Positions 23,815-35,199 of a stretch of DNA of 64,000 nt are shown here, in pieces. The stretch's first letter is position 1. The number at the start of each line of letters is the position of its first letter. The position numbers and the translations under genes are program-made. The stretch comes from Bettongia penicillata ogilbyi (taxonomy: Eukaryota; Chordata; Mammalia; Diprotodontia; Potoroidae): positions 9,248,825 to 9,312,824 of the forward strand of contig JAJHZJ010000311.1 in assembly GCA_023548195.1 (NCBI GenBank), in the 5' to 3' direction. Below the pieces are notes generated by a model. The model was not told where the DNA came from and made no database searches. It was given only the letters and a program-made list of their open reading frames with translations.

Positions 23815-24050
23815 TTCAAAACTCATCCTTTATGCTATCTCACCTTGATATATTTGCCCATGAGATTATCTATCCCTTCTCTAACTCTCTGTCTAATACC
23901 AACCTAGTTTAAAGCCTATTTAAATGTCACCACCTCCAGAAAGAATTCTTTAATTCCCCTCTAAGCATAAGATTCCCTCTCAGAACTCACATAGCATTTT
24001 GCGGTATGAAGTTATCTAAGGCACTCATTTTAAATGCTCTATTGATTCTT
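23815..24050 (+). repeat. L2 LINE 3' region
   Basis: 'aaatgtcaccacctccagaaagaattct' is the L2 3' segment in plus orientation. Confidence 0.6.
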
Positions 24051-24614
24051 AAAAAAATAAAAATAAAAAAGGTATTTCCCAATACCAGAGTCACTCAAGG
24101 TATCCTCTCATAACCAGGAAGGATAATTAAATGAAACAAACCAACATATGACCATGTGATCCAGGATAAAACTGCATCTGTCCCTCTAACATAACACCTT
24201 TCTGCTGAGAGGAGTCAGTCTTCTGGAGTCAAGCTTAGTTATTACTTAGAACTTAGCTCTAATATCTTTTAGGTTTTTATTTTTCTCATTGCTATCAGTA
24301 TTTCTGTGGTACCCTTGATTCTGCTTGCTCTAGTATACATTTGTATACATCATTTGATATAAATCTTTTCAAATTTCTTGGAATTCTTCAAATTTTTATC
24401 TTCTTAGGCAAAGTATTTCATTAAATTTTCTAATTGAGAGTCACTCGTATTTCTATTTTCCCATTTTTATTTCCATTTTGACTACTTTAAAGAATATTAT
24501 TACTAATATTTTGGCATCTATAGGAACTTTTTTGTATTATTTATATCATTTTGGTAATTCTAAAGATTCTACTGAGTCGCAAGCATCAGATGTGGTTCGG
24601 AAAGGACTAACCAG
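24051..24614. other. Unassigned AT-rich DNA
   Basis: Nothing recognised. Confidence 0.4.
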
Positions 24615-25000
24615 GAAGTTAATAACGTTTATCAAACATCTATTATATGGTGGGCACTGTGCTAAGCACTGGGCATACAAACAAAACTTAAGACAGTCTC
24701 TACTCTCAAGGTGTCATAGTCTAATGGGGAAGAGGAGGAGGGGATATCTGAGAACACACCACAAACACCTATGTATAAACAAGTCAAATTGGAAATAGTC
24801 AACAGGGGAAAAATACTAAAAACTAGGAGGGACCTGGAAAGGCAGTAGGATTTTTTGTGCTGTCACTAAAACTCCACTCAAATGGAAAATCAAGGAATAA
24901 AGAGGAAGAGAAGAGGAGGGAGAGCATTACATGCATGGAGAATAGTGTCAATACCAGAATGAGGGCATGGAGTGTCCTGTTTCAAGGAACAGAAAGGACT
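24615..25000 (-). repeat. L2 LINE 3' part
   Basis: Reversed: 'gggcactgtgctaagcactgggcatacaaa', 'tctactctcaaggtgtcatagtctaatgggg', then 'gagggagagcattacatgcatgg'. Confidence 0.7.
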
Positions 25001-25004
25001 ATAT

Positions 25005-25205
25005 GATTTGCGCTCTCCCTTAATAAATGACGTGCTTATTTTGCACACTTATGTGTGTACATGTCTTCCCCAAAAGAATTAAGGTAATTCCTAAAAGCAG
25101 GTATTTTTATTTTTGTCTCTTTATTCTCCATGTCTAGCAAAGTGCATGGCATATAGAGACATACGTAAGTAGGCAATCAAGAAACATAATTTGAGTGACT
25201 GATTT
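25005..25205 (+). repeat. L2 LINE 3' end
   Basis: 'tgtctctttattctccatgtctagcaaagtgcatggcatatag' in sense orientation. It abuts the reversed copy on its left. Confidence 0.55.
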
Positions 25206-25507
25206 ACTCCTAAGGTCCTTTCCAGTTTTAAGATTTTTACCTTGTTAAATGACAAGTCTGCATTCTTTTAATATTGCCTAGGACAAGACCAGTGTAATAT
25301 TATATTGGATTATAATGACAATATCAGAGGAAAATATATATTGTTGTAAATAAATAGGTATAAATGACTTAATGGACAAATTATATGTCATTACATAGAA
25401 TAATATATTGTTAAAAGTTGGAAAGGACCTTAGTAAAGACAAGGTAGGATTATCAGGACCACTAGTGTACCTACCTTTAATCTTCCTTTAATGACCTCTA
25501 ACCAAAG

Positions 25508-25645
25508 ATTTTAGAGCTGGTAAAACCCTAAGAATGCATCCAATGCGGTCATTATGCAGTTATGAGTTAAGGAACCGTTATTACCACCATTTTTCTCAAA
25601 AAGCAACCAAGGCCCAGAGAGTTTAAGTGCCTTGCTCAACTAATC
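25508..25645 (-). repeat. MIR/THER-type SINE
   Basis: 'ttttagagctgg', 'aggcccagagagtttaagtgccttgctcaac', reversed. A short piece of similar text occurs at 25416-25440. Confidence 0.55.
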
Positions 25646-25790
25646 AGTCAGGAACCATTTCTTAAGCATCTAGGACATTCCATACGCTTTGCTTGGTGTA
25701 GTGGTTACAAATGAAAAAGTGAGGCAATCTTTCATCTCAAGAACCTGAATGCTAAAAATTACATAGGGTTTAAGGAAAGACTGAAACCTG
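25645..25790 (-). repeat. L2 LINE 3' end
   Basis: A reversed L2 terminus: 'ccatttcttaagcatctagg' followed by 'aatctttcatctcaagaacctg'. Confidence 0.5.
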
Positions 25791-26089
25791 CATATCCTGC
25801 CACTTCCCACCAAACTACATGCTTTTTGACCATGGATATTTTGTACAACAGATGCCAGTAATTTTGCATTCTTCAAGAAATGAGGTGAAATGAAAACTTT
25901 AAAGTGATGAAATGAAAAAAAGATAAAATATGCTTGAGGAAAGAAATAAAAGACAAAAAAAAACCCAGAATATTTTACTTTGTTTGAGAAATATATCCAA
26001 AGACATTTTATGAACATTTTTTTTCACTTTAAACCTCAGTTATTGTAAAGGAAAAAAATAGAATTATATACATTTGCAACTGACTTTTA

Positions 26090-26550
26090 AGATTTTGAAT
26101 TGTGTCCATGCATTACAACTCATTTTCTCCAATAAAACCTTTCACAAACAGTTGTCACTGCAAACTACCTTGGCCTCCAAATGCATTAATGATGCCCTGA
26201 TATCAGCCAATAGTGGAGCTATTAATGTGTGTTCTCACTATAATCATTTTAAGTGACATATAATTAACTTATATCTTGCATATACCTAGTAACACTATTC
26301 AATTAACATGCAGTAGCTACCTTAGTAAATCAAAATTAAATGCTTACTTAAGACACTAAGTTGAGAGTGCTACTGTCGGGAGCTTTTCGTGATTTATTCA
26401 TTTATATGGCAGTCTCACGTTGACGATTAGTGTGCCAGTCCTTGACCTGTGACCAACTTTGCCATTTTTTTAAAACAGAAGGCCAAATAAGGTAAAGAAG
26501 AAGAACTTCGTTAATCAGCTAGAGATGGGCAAAGAGTCTGCCTTATTAAT
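26090..26550. promoter_or_regulatory. Candidate conserved noncoding element with DR1 motif
   Basis: A unique AT-rich block with ATTA cores and four CpGs inside 49 bp (26377, 26388, 26418, 26424), which is unusual here. At 26443-26455 the text TGACCTGTGACCA is, on the minus strand, TGGTCA-C-AGGTCA, a DR1 nuclear-receptor site (HNF4/COUP-TF/RXR type). Function is inferred. Confidence 0.38.
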
Positions 26551-26819
26551 GTATTCATTTCGAGCTCTGGAAACTTACCCCATGAGGCAAGTATCAACTT
26601 TTGAAGTTAGTTATTGGGGGATTTCTCCTGGAATAATTTTTAATAAGCATTCCTCTCCTCCTATGAGAAGGATTTTCAGGGAGAATTTACTGGTCTTTTA
26701 ATTTCTTCAAGGGAAAGGGAGCACTTTTCTGCGTTGAATTAATCTTTCCTCTTTGCTTTGCTTCTCTTAAATTTTAGAAGAATAATACATCTACTTTACT
26801 TAGCACTTAGGCATATTCT

Positions 26820-27300
26820 CTCTGTCACCCTACCACCGTGTACTTGTTCATATTGTTACTCTCCACTTCTCCAAATTTTTCACATATGATTGTTCTGTTA
26901 ACTCCAACTCTTTGAAGGCAAGAATCATTTTCTTTTCTCCTTTTTGTGTCTTCCAGAGCCCAGAGTAGTGTTTTTCATGTAATAACCCTTCCTGCTATTC
27001 TTATGTCCATGAACTCCAATCTCAGTTCTGCACATTTACCTGGGATATCTTCTTGCCTTGAATGTATTCTTGCCTCACTTCTGTTTCTTAGGATTCCTTA
27101 CTTCCTTCAAGAATTAGTCTGAACATCACCTTCTGTAGGGAGGTTTCCTGATTTCCCAGCTGCTTTTACCCTCCTTCTTAAACAACCCTATATAGTTTAT
27201 ATCTAGCATGAATGTGTGTATGTATGTATGTATCTATCCATCATTCTGGTGTATATTAAGTACATAATAAATGCTTGTCACTTGCTGACTTGATTCTAAA
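26820..27300 (+). repeat. L2 LINE 3' region
   Basis: It holds 'tccttcaagaattagtctgaacatcacc' and the terminus 'tattaagtacataataaatgcttg'. The internal order looks duplicated, so it may be two overlapping L2 copies. Confidence 0.6.
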
Positions 27301-27419
27301 TTACTAAACTGGTAGAAAAGGAGAATATATTCCACCATCCAGTAAAAATGGCCTGCTTGTTGTCTGTTTCACATGACACTGGCAACCGCAGATGCTACAT
27401 TTTTGCTGGATATTCACCA

Positions 27420-27560
27420 TGCCTGGAATTTTGTCCCTCCTGCTCTCTATCTTCCTGATTTCATTCAAGTTGTGTATTAAATCCTACCTTCTACTAGAAG
27501 TCCTCCTGGATTATCCCTCCCCCTTATTGACAGTGACTTCCTTCTGAAATAATGTGTGTG
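27420..27560 (+). repeat. L2 LINE, left half of interrupted copy
   Basis: 'ccatgcctggaattttgtccctcc', 'ttctactagaagtcctcctggattatccc'. It continues at 28025-28205 after the MAR1 and microsatellite. Confidence 0.65.
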
Positions 27561-27579
27561 GGCATGCACCCATACAATA

Positions 27580-27829
27580 TTGTTGCTGTTGACTTTATTT
27601 CGATCTTGTCCAATTCTTTGTGACACCATTTTGAACTTTCTTGGCAAAGATACTGGAGTGCCTTTCCTTTCCCTTCCCCAACTAATTTTATAGAGGAGGA
27701 ACTAAGGCTGACAGGATTAAGTGAACTGTTCAGGGTCACACAGCTAGTAAGTGACTGAGCCTGGATTTGAACTCAGGTCTTCCTGATTCCAGGTCTGTGC
27801 TGTATCCACTCACTGTACTACCTAGCTGC
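27580..27829 (-). repeat. MAR1-type tRNA/RTE SINE
   Basis: Reversed and nearly complete: 'tttgtgacaccattttgaactttcttggcaaagatactggagtg', then 'ggtcacacagctagtaagtg' and 'actacctagctgc'. It is inserted in L2. Confidence 0.87.
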
Positions 27830-28024
27830 TATATATAAATATGCATATGTATTTGTATATATGTGTATGTATACATTTTTTATATCTTTATATGTGTATA
27901 TATACATATGTGTATATATACACACAATTGTGTTCGCGTATGTGTATGTCTTGTCTGTGTGTACGTGTGTGCATATGTGTGCACATGTGTATATGTGTAT
28001 GTATAAATGTTATATATATGTGTG
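27830..28024. repeat. TA/TG-rich microsatellite
   Basis: Mixed TA, TG and CATA repeats between the SINE head and the resumed L2. The two frames translated from it are simple-sequence artefacts. Confidence 0.85.
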
Positions 28025-28205
28025 TCTTGTTTGTATATATTTATTTACCTGTTGTCTTCTCCCCATTATATATTGTAAGCTTTCCAAGGGAAGGGGCTTC
28101 TGTTTTTTTTCCCAAGGGGGGAACAGTTCTTTATTAACATCCCTAATGCTTAGCACTATATCTGACACATAATGGACATTTAATAAATGCTCACTGTCCT
28201 TGTTA
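28025..28205 (+). repeat. L2 LINE, right half of interrupted copy
   Basis: 'ccccattatatattgtaagctttccaaggg' and the terminus 'acacataatggacatttaataaatgctc' complete the copy begun at 27420. Confidence 0.7.
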
Positions 28206-28244
28206 TTGACTTTCCCTAGATTTTAGTAAAGTGTTTTATTCAGA

Positions 28245-28820
28245 GTCAGCCTGGAAGGAAGTTTCTAGGGCCACAAAGATTTTAGCACAGTGTTATTTGT
28301 TATTTGTACCAATGACTTGGATAGAGGTAGAGAGGGCATGCTTATGAAACTTACAGATAATACAGACAAGATCATATTTGTAAATAGGACTTAGAACAGT
28401 GCTTGGCACACAGTTAGGTATTATATAAATGCTTATCTTGTTCACTGCCTTTCTCCTCCCCTTCCCCACATCCCTCCCACATGGGGATGGCTCAAATACT
28501 ATACCCCAGCATTAGGATCCAAAAAAGATAAGGAAATATTATAATACTGGATAAAATCTCATAAGATGAAATTTCAAAGGGATAAATGTAAACCTTCTAC
28601 TTGTATTCAAAAAATGATTTTACAATTTCAAAAATAGGGGAAAGTAAGTTTAGACCTTTTATGGTTGTCCTCAGAGATAGCAGGTACTGACCAATGAGTG
28701 CCATTTAGGCAAGGTGTAGAGGGAATTTCTTTATAGATATTTACTAGATTTGATAAGTAATAAAGTCCCTTCTAATGTTAATTGATGTGATCAATTTGGT
28801 TCCTGGCTAAACGGAAAGGC
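28245..28820 (+). repeat. CR1/L3-type LINE ORF2 fragment
   Basis: 'accaatgacttggatagaggtagagagggcatgcttatg' corresponds to the NDLDE...FADDT reverse-transcriptase region. 'aaaatctcataagatgaaatttcaaagggataaatgtaaa' is its continuation. A MIR 3' fragment (28378-28445) and a CT-rich bit interrupt it. It is old and non-coding. Confidence 0.6.
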
Positions 28821-28821
28821 A

Positions 28822-28823
<2 letters not shown>

Positions 28824-28865
<42 letters not shown>

Positions 28866-28930
28866 TATATACACACACATACATACACATATATATGTAT
28901 TTATATGTACATACACACATATATTTATTT
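28824..28930. repeat. (TA)n with CA/TA extension
   Basis: TA to about 28858, then mixed ATAC/ACAC units. Confidence 0.9.
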
Positions 28931-28984
28931 ATTTATATTAATGAATGGATGTTATTGCTAAAGTACTGTATTTGTCTGATTTCA

Positions 28985-29110
28985 CCAACTTGACTGTAAA
29001 GTCTTTGAAGATGAAAACTATGTCCACAACTTCTTTTATGTCATTCATAATGCCTAATATACTGATGGACAGAGTAGATGCTTGATAATTGATTCTTGAA
29101 GTAAAAATGA
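28985..29110 (+). repeat. L2 LINE 3' end
   Basis: 'gactgtaaagtctttgaagatgaaaactatgtccac' and 'agagtagatgcttgataattg'. Confidence 0.6.
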
Positions 29111-29282
29111 ATGAAAAAATATTGTAACCCAATAATAGAAAACATTGCCTTACATATACAATTAATGGAAAAATATATCCATCATGAACACCTACATCTT
29201 TAACCTTACATAATAATACACTAATATAATTTACACTAGTAATGCACATACACTTAAATAATAATTCACTAGTAGCTGAAAT

Positions 29283-29513
29283 TTAAATAGAGCATTAATA
29301 TTTTCAAAGTCTTGTTTAAATATTATCTCATTTGATTCTCAAAATAATCCTGGGAGGAAGGGGCTATTATTATCCCCATTTTGCAGATGAGGAAACTGAG
29401 TCAGAAAGAAGTAACTTGCCAGGGTCACACAGCTAGAAAGTATCTAGGGCTGGATTTGAACTTAAGCCCTCTTAACTCTAGTTCCAGCATTGTATCCACT
29501 GTGCTACCTAGTT
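29283..29513 (-). repeat. MIR, nearly full length
   Basis: Reversed, with 'tattatccccattttgcagatgaggaaactgag', 'ccagggtcacacagctag' and the tRNA head 'cattgtatccactgtgctacctag'. Confidence 0.85.
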
Positions 29514-29710
29514 ACAAAAGTGACAGAGTGACCTTCTGTAGTTAATTAGAAACAATTTCAGAAAGAAACATTATGGGTGTCTTTTCAAAACACAGATTAG
29601 AGCTGTTTTCACATATAGACATAATGACTTCACCTGTTATTTCAGACAGGCAGGGATCTTTTGCAAGAGGAGGCTCCTTCCACCAATTCCAATTGACTTC
29701 TCTGCAAATT

Positions 29711-29850
29711 CTAGTCAGAGTTGCCTAGAAGAGAAGCAGTAAAGGGATAAAGTGATAGCCCAAATCATACAGCCAGTGTGTATCCAAGGTAGCATTGGAA
29801 CCCAGATCTTCTTGGCTATGAGGCTCTTTAACTTTCTACTACCTCATAAT
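29711..29850 (-). repeat. MIR/THER-type SINE fragment
   Basis: 'agttgcctagaagagaagcag', 'gaacccagatcttcttggctatgaggctctttaac', reversed. Confidence 0.55.
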
Positions 29851-31012
29851 GAATGTTATACTTATGGACCATTATGCCTCTGTATCATTTCTATAGCAAA
29901 TAAATACCAATATACGCTTCTGAAGATTTACCCCAAACCACATGCATTCTGATCATGAATTAGAATCCAAAATTAAAACCTTTATGTTTAAAGTAATTAG
30001 TAGTACTGAGTAGTCCTAGCTGCCTGACACTAAAAGTGTAGGATCTTCCATGAACTATGAATAAATACTTATGTCAAATACCATCTAAGTTGTGTACAAT
30101 AGATAGCTAATTATAGGGAACATGTAATAGAGGCCCTGGAAGAGTTTTGGCAGAAGAATGTGCATCTGGAAATTGATTAGGATTGATGAAAGCTTATGGG
30201 ATGCTTGAGATGAATAACATTTTAAAAATATGGCTACTTTCACCCTATTTCAAGTTTTAATGAAAATATCTTGAAACAATAATTCATGAATATTTTTTAA
30301 TTCTACATACTTTTAAGGTGATCCTGGGCTTCCTTTGTGAAAACTGTTAGAATGAGTGAAACTGTTTTAATCTGAGGGGTATTTTTTTTGTTTGTTTTAC
30401 TTTGAAGTATGTGCAAAGCTATCTAAGCTCAAATGAAGGGAAAACATTTACATGATGGGAAATAATCGGTACCTTTAAAACTGTCTTCCACCATATGCTG
30501 ATTATAGATATCAGCCCTTCTATACATATGAAGGTTGTAAAAATGAATTACTTCATTGGATAATGATAACTCTAGAAGGTAAGCTAGAATAATTTGAGGT
30601 CTATGACATGGAATTTGGGGGCACACATTCATTGATGATCAGAGCATGATAGCTTTGAGATGTAAGAAAATGTGATTTTTAAAAAATATTCCTTATACCC
30701 TGGAGTGGTTTCTATTGGTAAGTTGCCATAGAGTAATTATGAATTGGCAAGACCTATGGTTCTACTCCTGAAATTGGCTATACTTTCAATAGAATAAAAC
30801 AACAATATAAGGAAATTGCATATAAATATTCGTATCAGTACAATAATATATCACAAATTTAAAACTGTGAAATTTCCATTTTGGCCAATTTGCAGAAATC
30901 TGTATTTAATACCCTACTTGGTAATGAAAATGGAATAAATCATTTTAAAAGTGGACAACCACAGGAAATATAATTCTAATGTCATTTTGCCTTCTCATAG
31001 AATTTCTCTTCA
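29851..31012. other. Unassigned AT-rich DNA
   Basis: Nothing recognised; no convincing coding frame. Confidence 0.4.
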
Positions 31013-31240
31013 TGTTGGTGGCACAGTGAGTACAACACTGGTCTTGGAACCACAGAGACTTGACTTCATGAGTTCAAATTCAAGCTCAGAGACTTAGTAG
31101 CTGTATGACCTTGGGCAAGTCACTTCAGTTCTTCATCTGTAAAAATGATCTACAGAAGAAAATGGTACTCTAGTAGCTTTGCCAAGAAAACCCCAAAATG
31201 GGGTCACAGAGTCATACATGACTGAAATGACTGAACAACA
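31013..31240 (+). repeat. MAR1-type tRNA/RTE SINE
   Basis: The tRNA-like head 'ggtggcacagtgagtacaacactgg', core 'tgtatgaccttgggcaagtcact' and tail 'gccaagaaaaccccaaaatggggtcac' ending 'gactgaacaacacc'. Confidence 0.88.
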
Positions 31241-31344
31241 CCATATTGGGTAGTTCTCTCTTTCCTGGGTTCATCCTGCATGGTGGAGGTGGGGGGAGAG
31301 AAGACATGATATGTCTTAAGTCTTTGAAGTTTCATATGAAAGAA

Positions 31345-31580
31345 TGATTGTATTTGCTCTACTTGACCCAGAGAGCAAAACTCAGAGCAGCAGGTAGAAG
31401 TTGAAGAAAGAAAAAAATTAGGCTTGATGTAAGGAAAAAATTCTCAGCAAGTATCTAAAAGTGGGATGTGATGTCCTGGAAGTGGTAGGCTGTCTTTCAT
31501 TGAAGGTCTTCAAGACTAGAATGCTATAATGACAAGTACGCTGTAGATAGCATTCTTGTTCTAGTATAAGTTGACTCCTT
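31345..31580 (+). repeat. CR1/L3-type LINE 3' region
   Basis: 'agcagcaggtagaagttgaagaaag', 'cttgatgtaaggaaaaaattctcagcaa', 'attgaaggtcttcaagactagaatg' match the CR1/L3 ORF2 end and 3' UTR. Confidence 0.65.
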
Positions 31581-31639
31581 CCAAGTGTGAAATTCTAGGA
31601 AAGTCTTTTACCTGCCTACTTTTATTTTGTCACTCTATC

Positions 31640-31945
31640 TCCCAAGTGTGTAGATTTTTTGCAGCACAGGACTGCTCAGTATGGCATGTCTCCATCAAAG
31701 AAGGCACTGTGTTCTATGAACAAAGCACAATTACAGTAGCTCAAAAGAAATGTGAGGTGCATATATTTAGCGACATCTCCCTTCCAAACGTTCATAGAGA
31801 CTAGTTGTGCTTGACCTGTGGTAAACACTTTGATGCTTGTATTGGTCTGATTATCCAGTCGAATATATTGTACCTCGATCCCAACATAATGATGTAGTTT
31901 TGACCCTCTTTGAGAATAAAAGACAACGACCAATCAGGTTTTTCC
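31640..31945 (+). mobile_element. LINE 3' end with C2H2-like motif remnant
   Basis: The same family as 9925-10480, in plus orientation. A broken frame keeps L-C-L-T-C-GKHFDACIGLI, while the expected histidine is Gln. The tail 'cataatgatgtagttttgaccctctttgagaataaaagacaac' fits the 3' end of that family. Confidence 0.6.
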
Positions 31946-31984
31946 TCAACTCTGTAACATTAAATACTTAAGTTAGTGATTGAC

Positions 31985-32130
31985 ATCTACTTTTTTTATT
32001 TCATCCACGTTTCTGTGTTGAAATCCTATCTCTCTTTCAACAACCTGCTTCAATATCACCTCTTCCAGGAAACTTTCCCTAGTCTGAACATAAATTTCCA
32101 TCTCAGGCCCCTCATAGAATTTTTTTCTTC
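31985..32130 (+). repeat. L2 LINE, left half of interrupted copy
   Basis: 'tcaatatcacctcttccaggaaactttccctag' in sense. It resumes at 32480-32605. Confidence 0.65.
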
Positions 32131-32139
32131 CCCCATCCA

Positions 32140-32460
32140 TCTATTTATTTATTTATTTTTGACTTATGGAATGAAACAATTTCCATAACAGTAATCTAAA
32201 AAAGATGATTTCTCATGAAACTGCAAATCTAATATATACAATTTGCTATTCCTATTAAATATGTAGCAAAGTTATCCTATAAATTTATTTTTTCTTCCCT
32301 CTCCCCACCCTAGAGATGGTTACCATGAGACACAAATAGCTGTGTTGTATATGTACATGTATAGATACACACATACACGTATGTATATAAAATAATTCTA
32401 TATGTAAGTCTGTTTATCAGTTCTAGAACATTCTACTTCATGTAACACTTCATAGCTTCA
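32140..32460 (-). mobile_element. L1 3' UTR fragment
   Basis: 'tcatgaaactgcaaatctaatatatacaatttgctattcc' and 'ccctctccccaccctagagatggttaccatgagacac' resemble the 3' UTR of marsupial L1 in reverse. It is inserted in L2. Confidence 0.5.
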
Positions 32461-32479
32461 ACTATACTATCAATACATA

Positions 32480-32605
32480 TTTTGTCATCTACAAGATTAT
32501 AAATTTCTTGAGGGAAATGATAATGTCATTCCTTATTGGTTCACTGAGCATCTAGCATGATAACTTTGTAAGCACTTATTTTATATTTGTTTAAATAAAT
32601 TGAAA
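32480..32605 (+). repeat. L2 LINE, right half of interrupted copy
   Basis: 'aaatttcttgagggaaatgataatgtc' and the terminus 'tttgtaagcacttatttt'. Confidence 0.55.
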
Positions 32606-32904
32606 GACCTAGGTAAACATTTAAATAGCCTCTACCCTGGAAGTGACATACATCTGTGTTTAGAAAATCTATTGTAGACTATACCGAAAAGCTTGCTCTC
32701 AGGCAGTCAGTTAATTAACCACCAAGGAATCTTATATGGAATGACTTTATCTCTATAATGTTTATTAATTCCTAGTAGATAGCACTTCTCTTATGTACTG
32801 GATAGTCTGTGGGCACCAAATGTATTCTACAGTTATAGTCTTCTCGACCTTTGCTTCACCTGAGATCTGGAATGTATATAATCATAATTATAAAATTGAT
32901 ATAA

Positions 32905-33070
32905 TTATAGAATGCCTGGGGAGGAATATTAACCATCAATGTCTTTATTTTTCAGAAAGAAACCGAGACCCAGAGACAGGAAATCAGTTGCTCAAATTTC
33001 CAAATCTAGCTGGTGGCAATCCTGGGACAACAGCTCAGGGATCCTATGTCCTCAACTCTGCTCTTAAAAA
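32905..33070 (-). repeat. MIR fragment
   Basis: 'accgagacccagagacaggaaatcagttgctcaaatt' and the head 'ctatgtcctcaactctgctc', reversed. The frames crossing it (for example 32793-33131) are chance. Confidence 0.6.
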
Positions 33071-33289
33071 CACAATTGTCAGAAGATATACTAGTTCCAT
33101 GCACAAAACATTTAACAATGTGGCAAGATAAAATACATGGAAATTTTGCATGCTTCCACAGATTCCTAAGCAACTGGTGGGAGATAAAATCCATATGAAA
33201 GAGCATATGCCTGTACATATGCTACGACTGTGAGCCACCTTTACCTCACCTCTACCTTCCTTAGTTCTTACTATGCAGACCTTCTGATG

Positions 33290-33545
33290 TCATCCATCAA
33301 TCAAGCTTCTTGCTGCAGGGTTCTTTGCTTCCTTGCCATCTTCTCATCCCTGTTGCTGCTGTCTTTGGGTTCTGTGTCCACTTCTGCGCCCACCTTCTGA
33401 CCCCTGATAGCTGAGGTGCCCTCTGAAAGATCCAGCATTACTGTCAGTTGCCATTTTCTGGGTCCCTTCAACTGGGGCTGCTTTCTGCTAGCACTTGCTG
33501 CTATGAGGCCTTTTCCCCATCCATCAGAAGAAGGGTTTATCAACT
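33290..33545 (-). other. GC-richer open frame of unknown origin
   Basis: An 80-codon minus-strand frame (33301-33543) in a block near 50% GC, unlike its AT-rich flanks. The product would be rich in K, R, S and Q. I recognise no domain. It could be a decayed retrocopy, a repeat piece or chance. A related frame elsewhere was not found in the window. Confidence 0.2.
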
Positions 33546-33559
33546 CTTCTAAAATCTTG

Positions 33560-34224
33560 TCTGAGTGACTATCTCATTCTTCCGTGATTTAAACTCAGAA
33601 CTCGTAGCCAGCTAGTAAACCTCTGGTTTGAGGTAAACCTGACCTTTTATATCCTTTATTTCTAGAGTTATGATTCCCTAAGCTTAGTTCAATATTTAAA
33701 GTGCAAAAATTCCTTTTAAGTCTTTTGTACTACCATAATGCCAATCGTAGCTCATGAAAATGAGTTCCTGGGAGTATGATTGAAAGAGACTTGGGTGGAG
33801 CTGACAACCGTTGTGCTATTTCCCTTCTTAGAACTAAGTCTTCATCTTCCTGATAAACTAGGACAGTGAACGCCACATAAATATAAAAATAATAATGCAC
33901 AAGAGCCCAGTATGACAGTCCTACATCATCTTATGTAGTTCGAATTGTAAATATATACTTAAGGAAACAAAAAAAAAGTGTTTAATGTGATACTGATGAG
34001 TCCCAATTATTATGAATTATGAATTCCCTGAAATTGTTGTATGTATTTGAATTTGTACTATTTGAAGTTATAATTATGTGAAATATGGTAAATAGCTCCA
34101 ACCCTATAGAAAAATTCAGTGCAAAATCAGATAACACAACCACTTCTGGGAACTTCATTATACTCCGTAATTAAGATCTGTCTCTCTGAGTTTCTTTCAG
34201 TATGTTTGAGACAAAGTGTATTAG
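33560..34224. other. Unassigned DNA
   Basis: Nothing recognised. Confidence 0.4.
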
Positions 34225-34380
34225 TAGTGAGTTGGTGGAGAACTGTACTCTATTTCAAATCTGTCTCAGACATTTAATAATGGAGGTCCCTAGGTCTTAA
34301 TTTTCTCATTTGTAAAAATGAGGGGGTTAGACTCAACAATCTTAACCTATCCTAGCTTTAAATCTATGATTTTCTGATGC
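34225..34380 (+). repeat. MIR/THER-type SINE
   Basis: 'ccctaggtcttaattttctcatttgtaaaaatgagggggttagactc' and the module 'ctagctttaaatctatgattt'. Confidence 0.65.
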
Positions 34381-34399
34381 TCTGGTGATGGGACCAATG

Positions 34400-34600
34400 C
34401 CTTGGATTGAAAGAGTTCTGGATTTGGTAGCAAAGGTCATGGGTACAAATCCAGGCTCTACTACTATCTATGTAATCTCAGATAAATAACTTCCCCCTCT
34501 GGAATCCAGCTTATTCTTCTATAGAATAAGAAGGTTAGTCTGTATAATCTCTAAGGTCATTTTTACCTCTACCTTCTATGGTCAATGATTTTATATCACA
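34400..34600 (+). repeat. MIR/THER-type SINE, second tandem copy
   Basis: The head 'ttggattgaaagagttctgg', 'atgtaatctcagataaataactt', then 'aagaaggttagtctgtataatctctaaggtca'. It follows the previous copy at once, same family and strand. Confidence 0.65.
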
Positions 34601-35199
34601 TTATATTGAAATGAAGTTCAGAACATTTTTTTCTTTTTTTCTCTTCTTGCTTTTTTCCACTAATTTAATTACTCATGGCATCTTTCAATTTTTAAGGTAG
34701 GAGATTGTATTGAAATGGATATAAATACTTGTTTGACAGATGGGCTCTATTTTCCTAGCCTGTCAGCAGGTAGTTTAGAGAGTAAATGCATTACCTTCCA
34801 GGGGAGATCAAGAACATTTGAATGAAGAAAATCATCTTAAAACCAGGGATTCTAAAGAAGTGAAGGTGAGGAGGGAGTGAATTCTAGGCCAGTAAAAAGG
34901 CCTAATCTTTTTTTATTCTACTTGCCATATGAATGGCGTGTCTGCCAGCAGCAATCACGACAATGCAACTTTTTTTACCCAGTTACACCCTCTTCCTTAT
35001 AATTTACAGAATATTACAGAGAACAATTTGTATTAGCAGATTTCTTTTTCATTCTTCCCATCAGGGAAGAATATTTTCTACCTTGTAAATACAGCCTGGA
35101 GAAAAACCAGGATGTACATTTGCAGTTTGAGTTCTCTTTGATGTTGGATTTCTCTGGGACTCTTACATTTTCATCAATCTGAACTGTTTCTGGTCATGA
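34601..35199. other. Unassigned DNA
   Basis: Nothing recognised. Confidence 0.4.
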
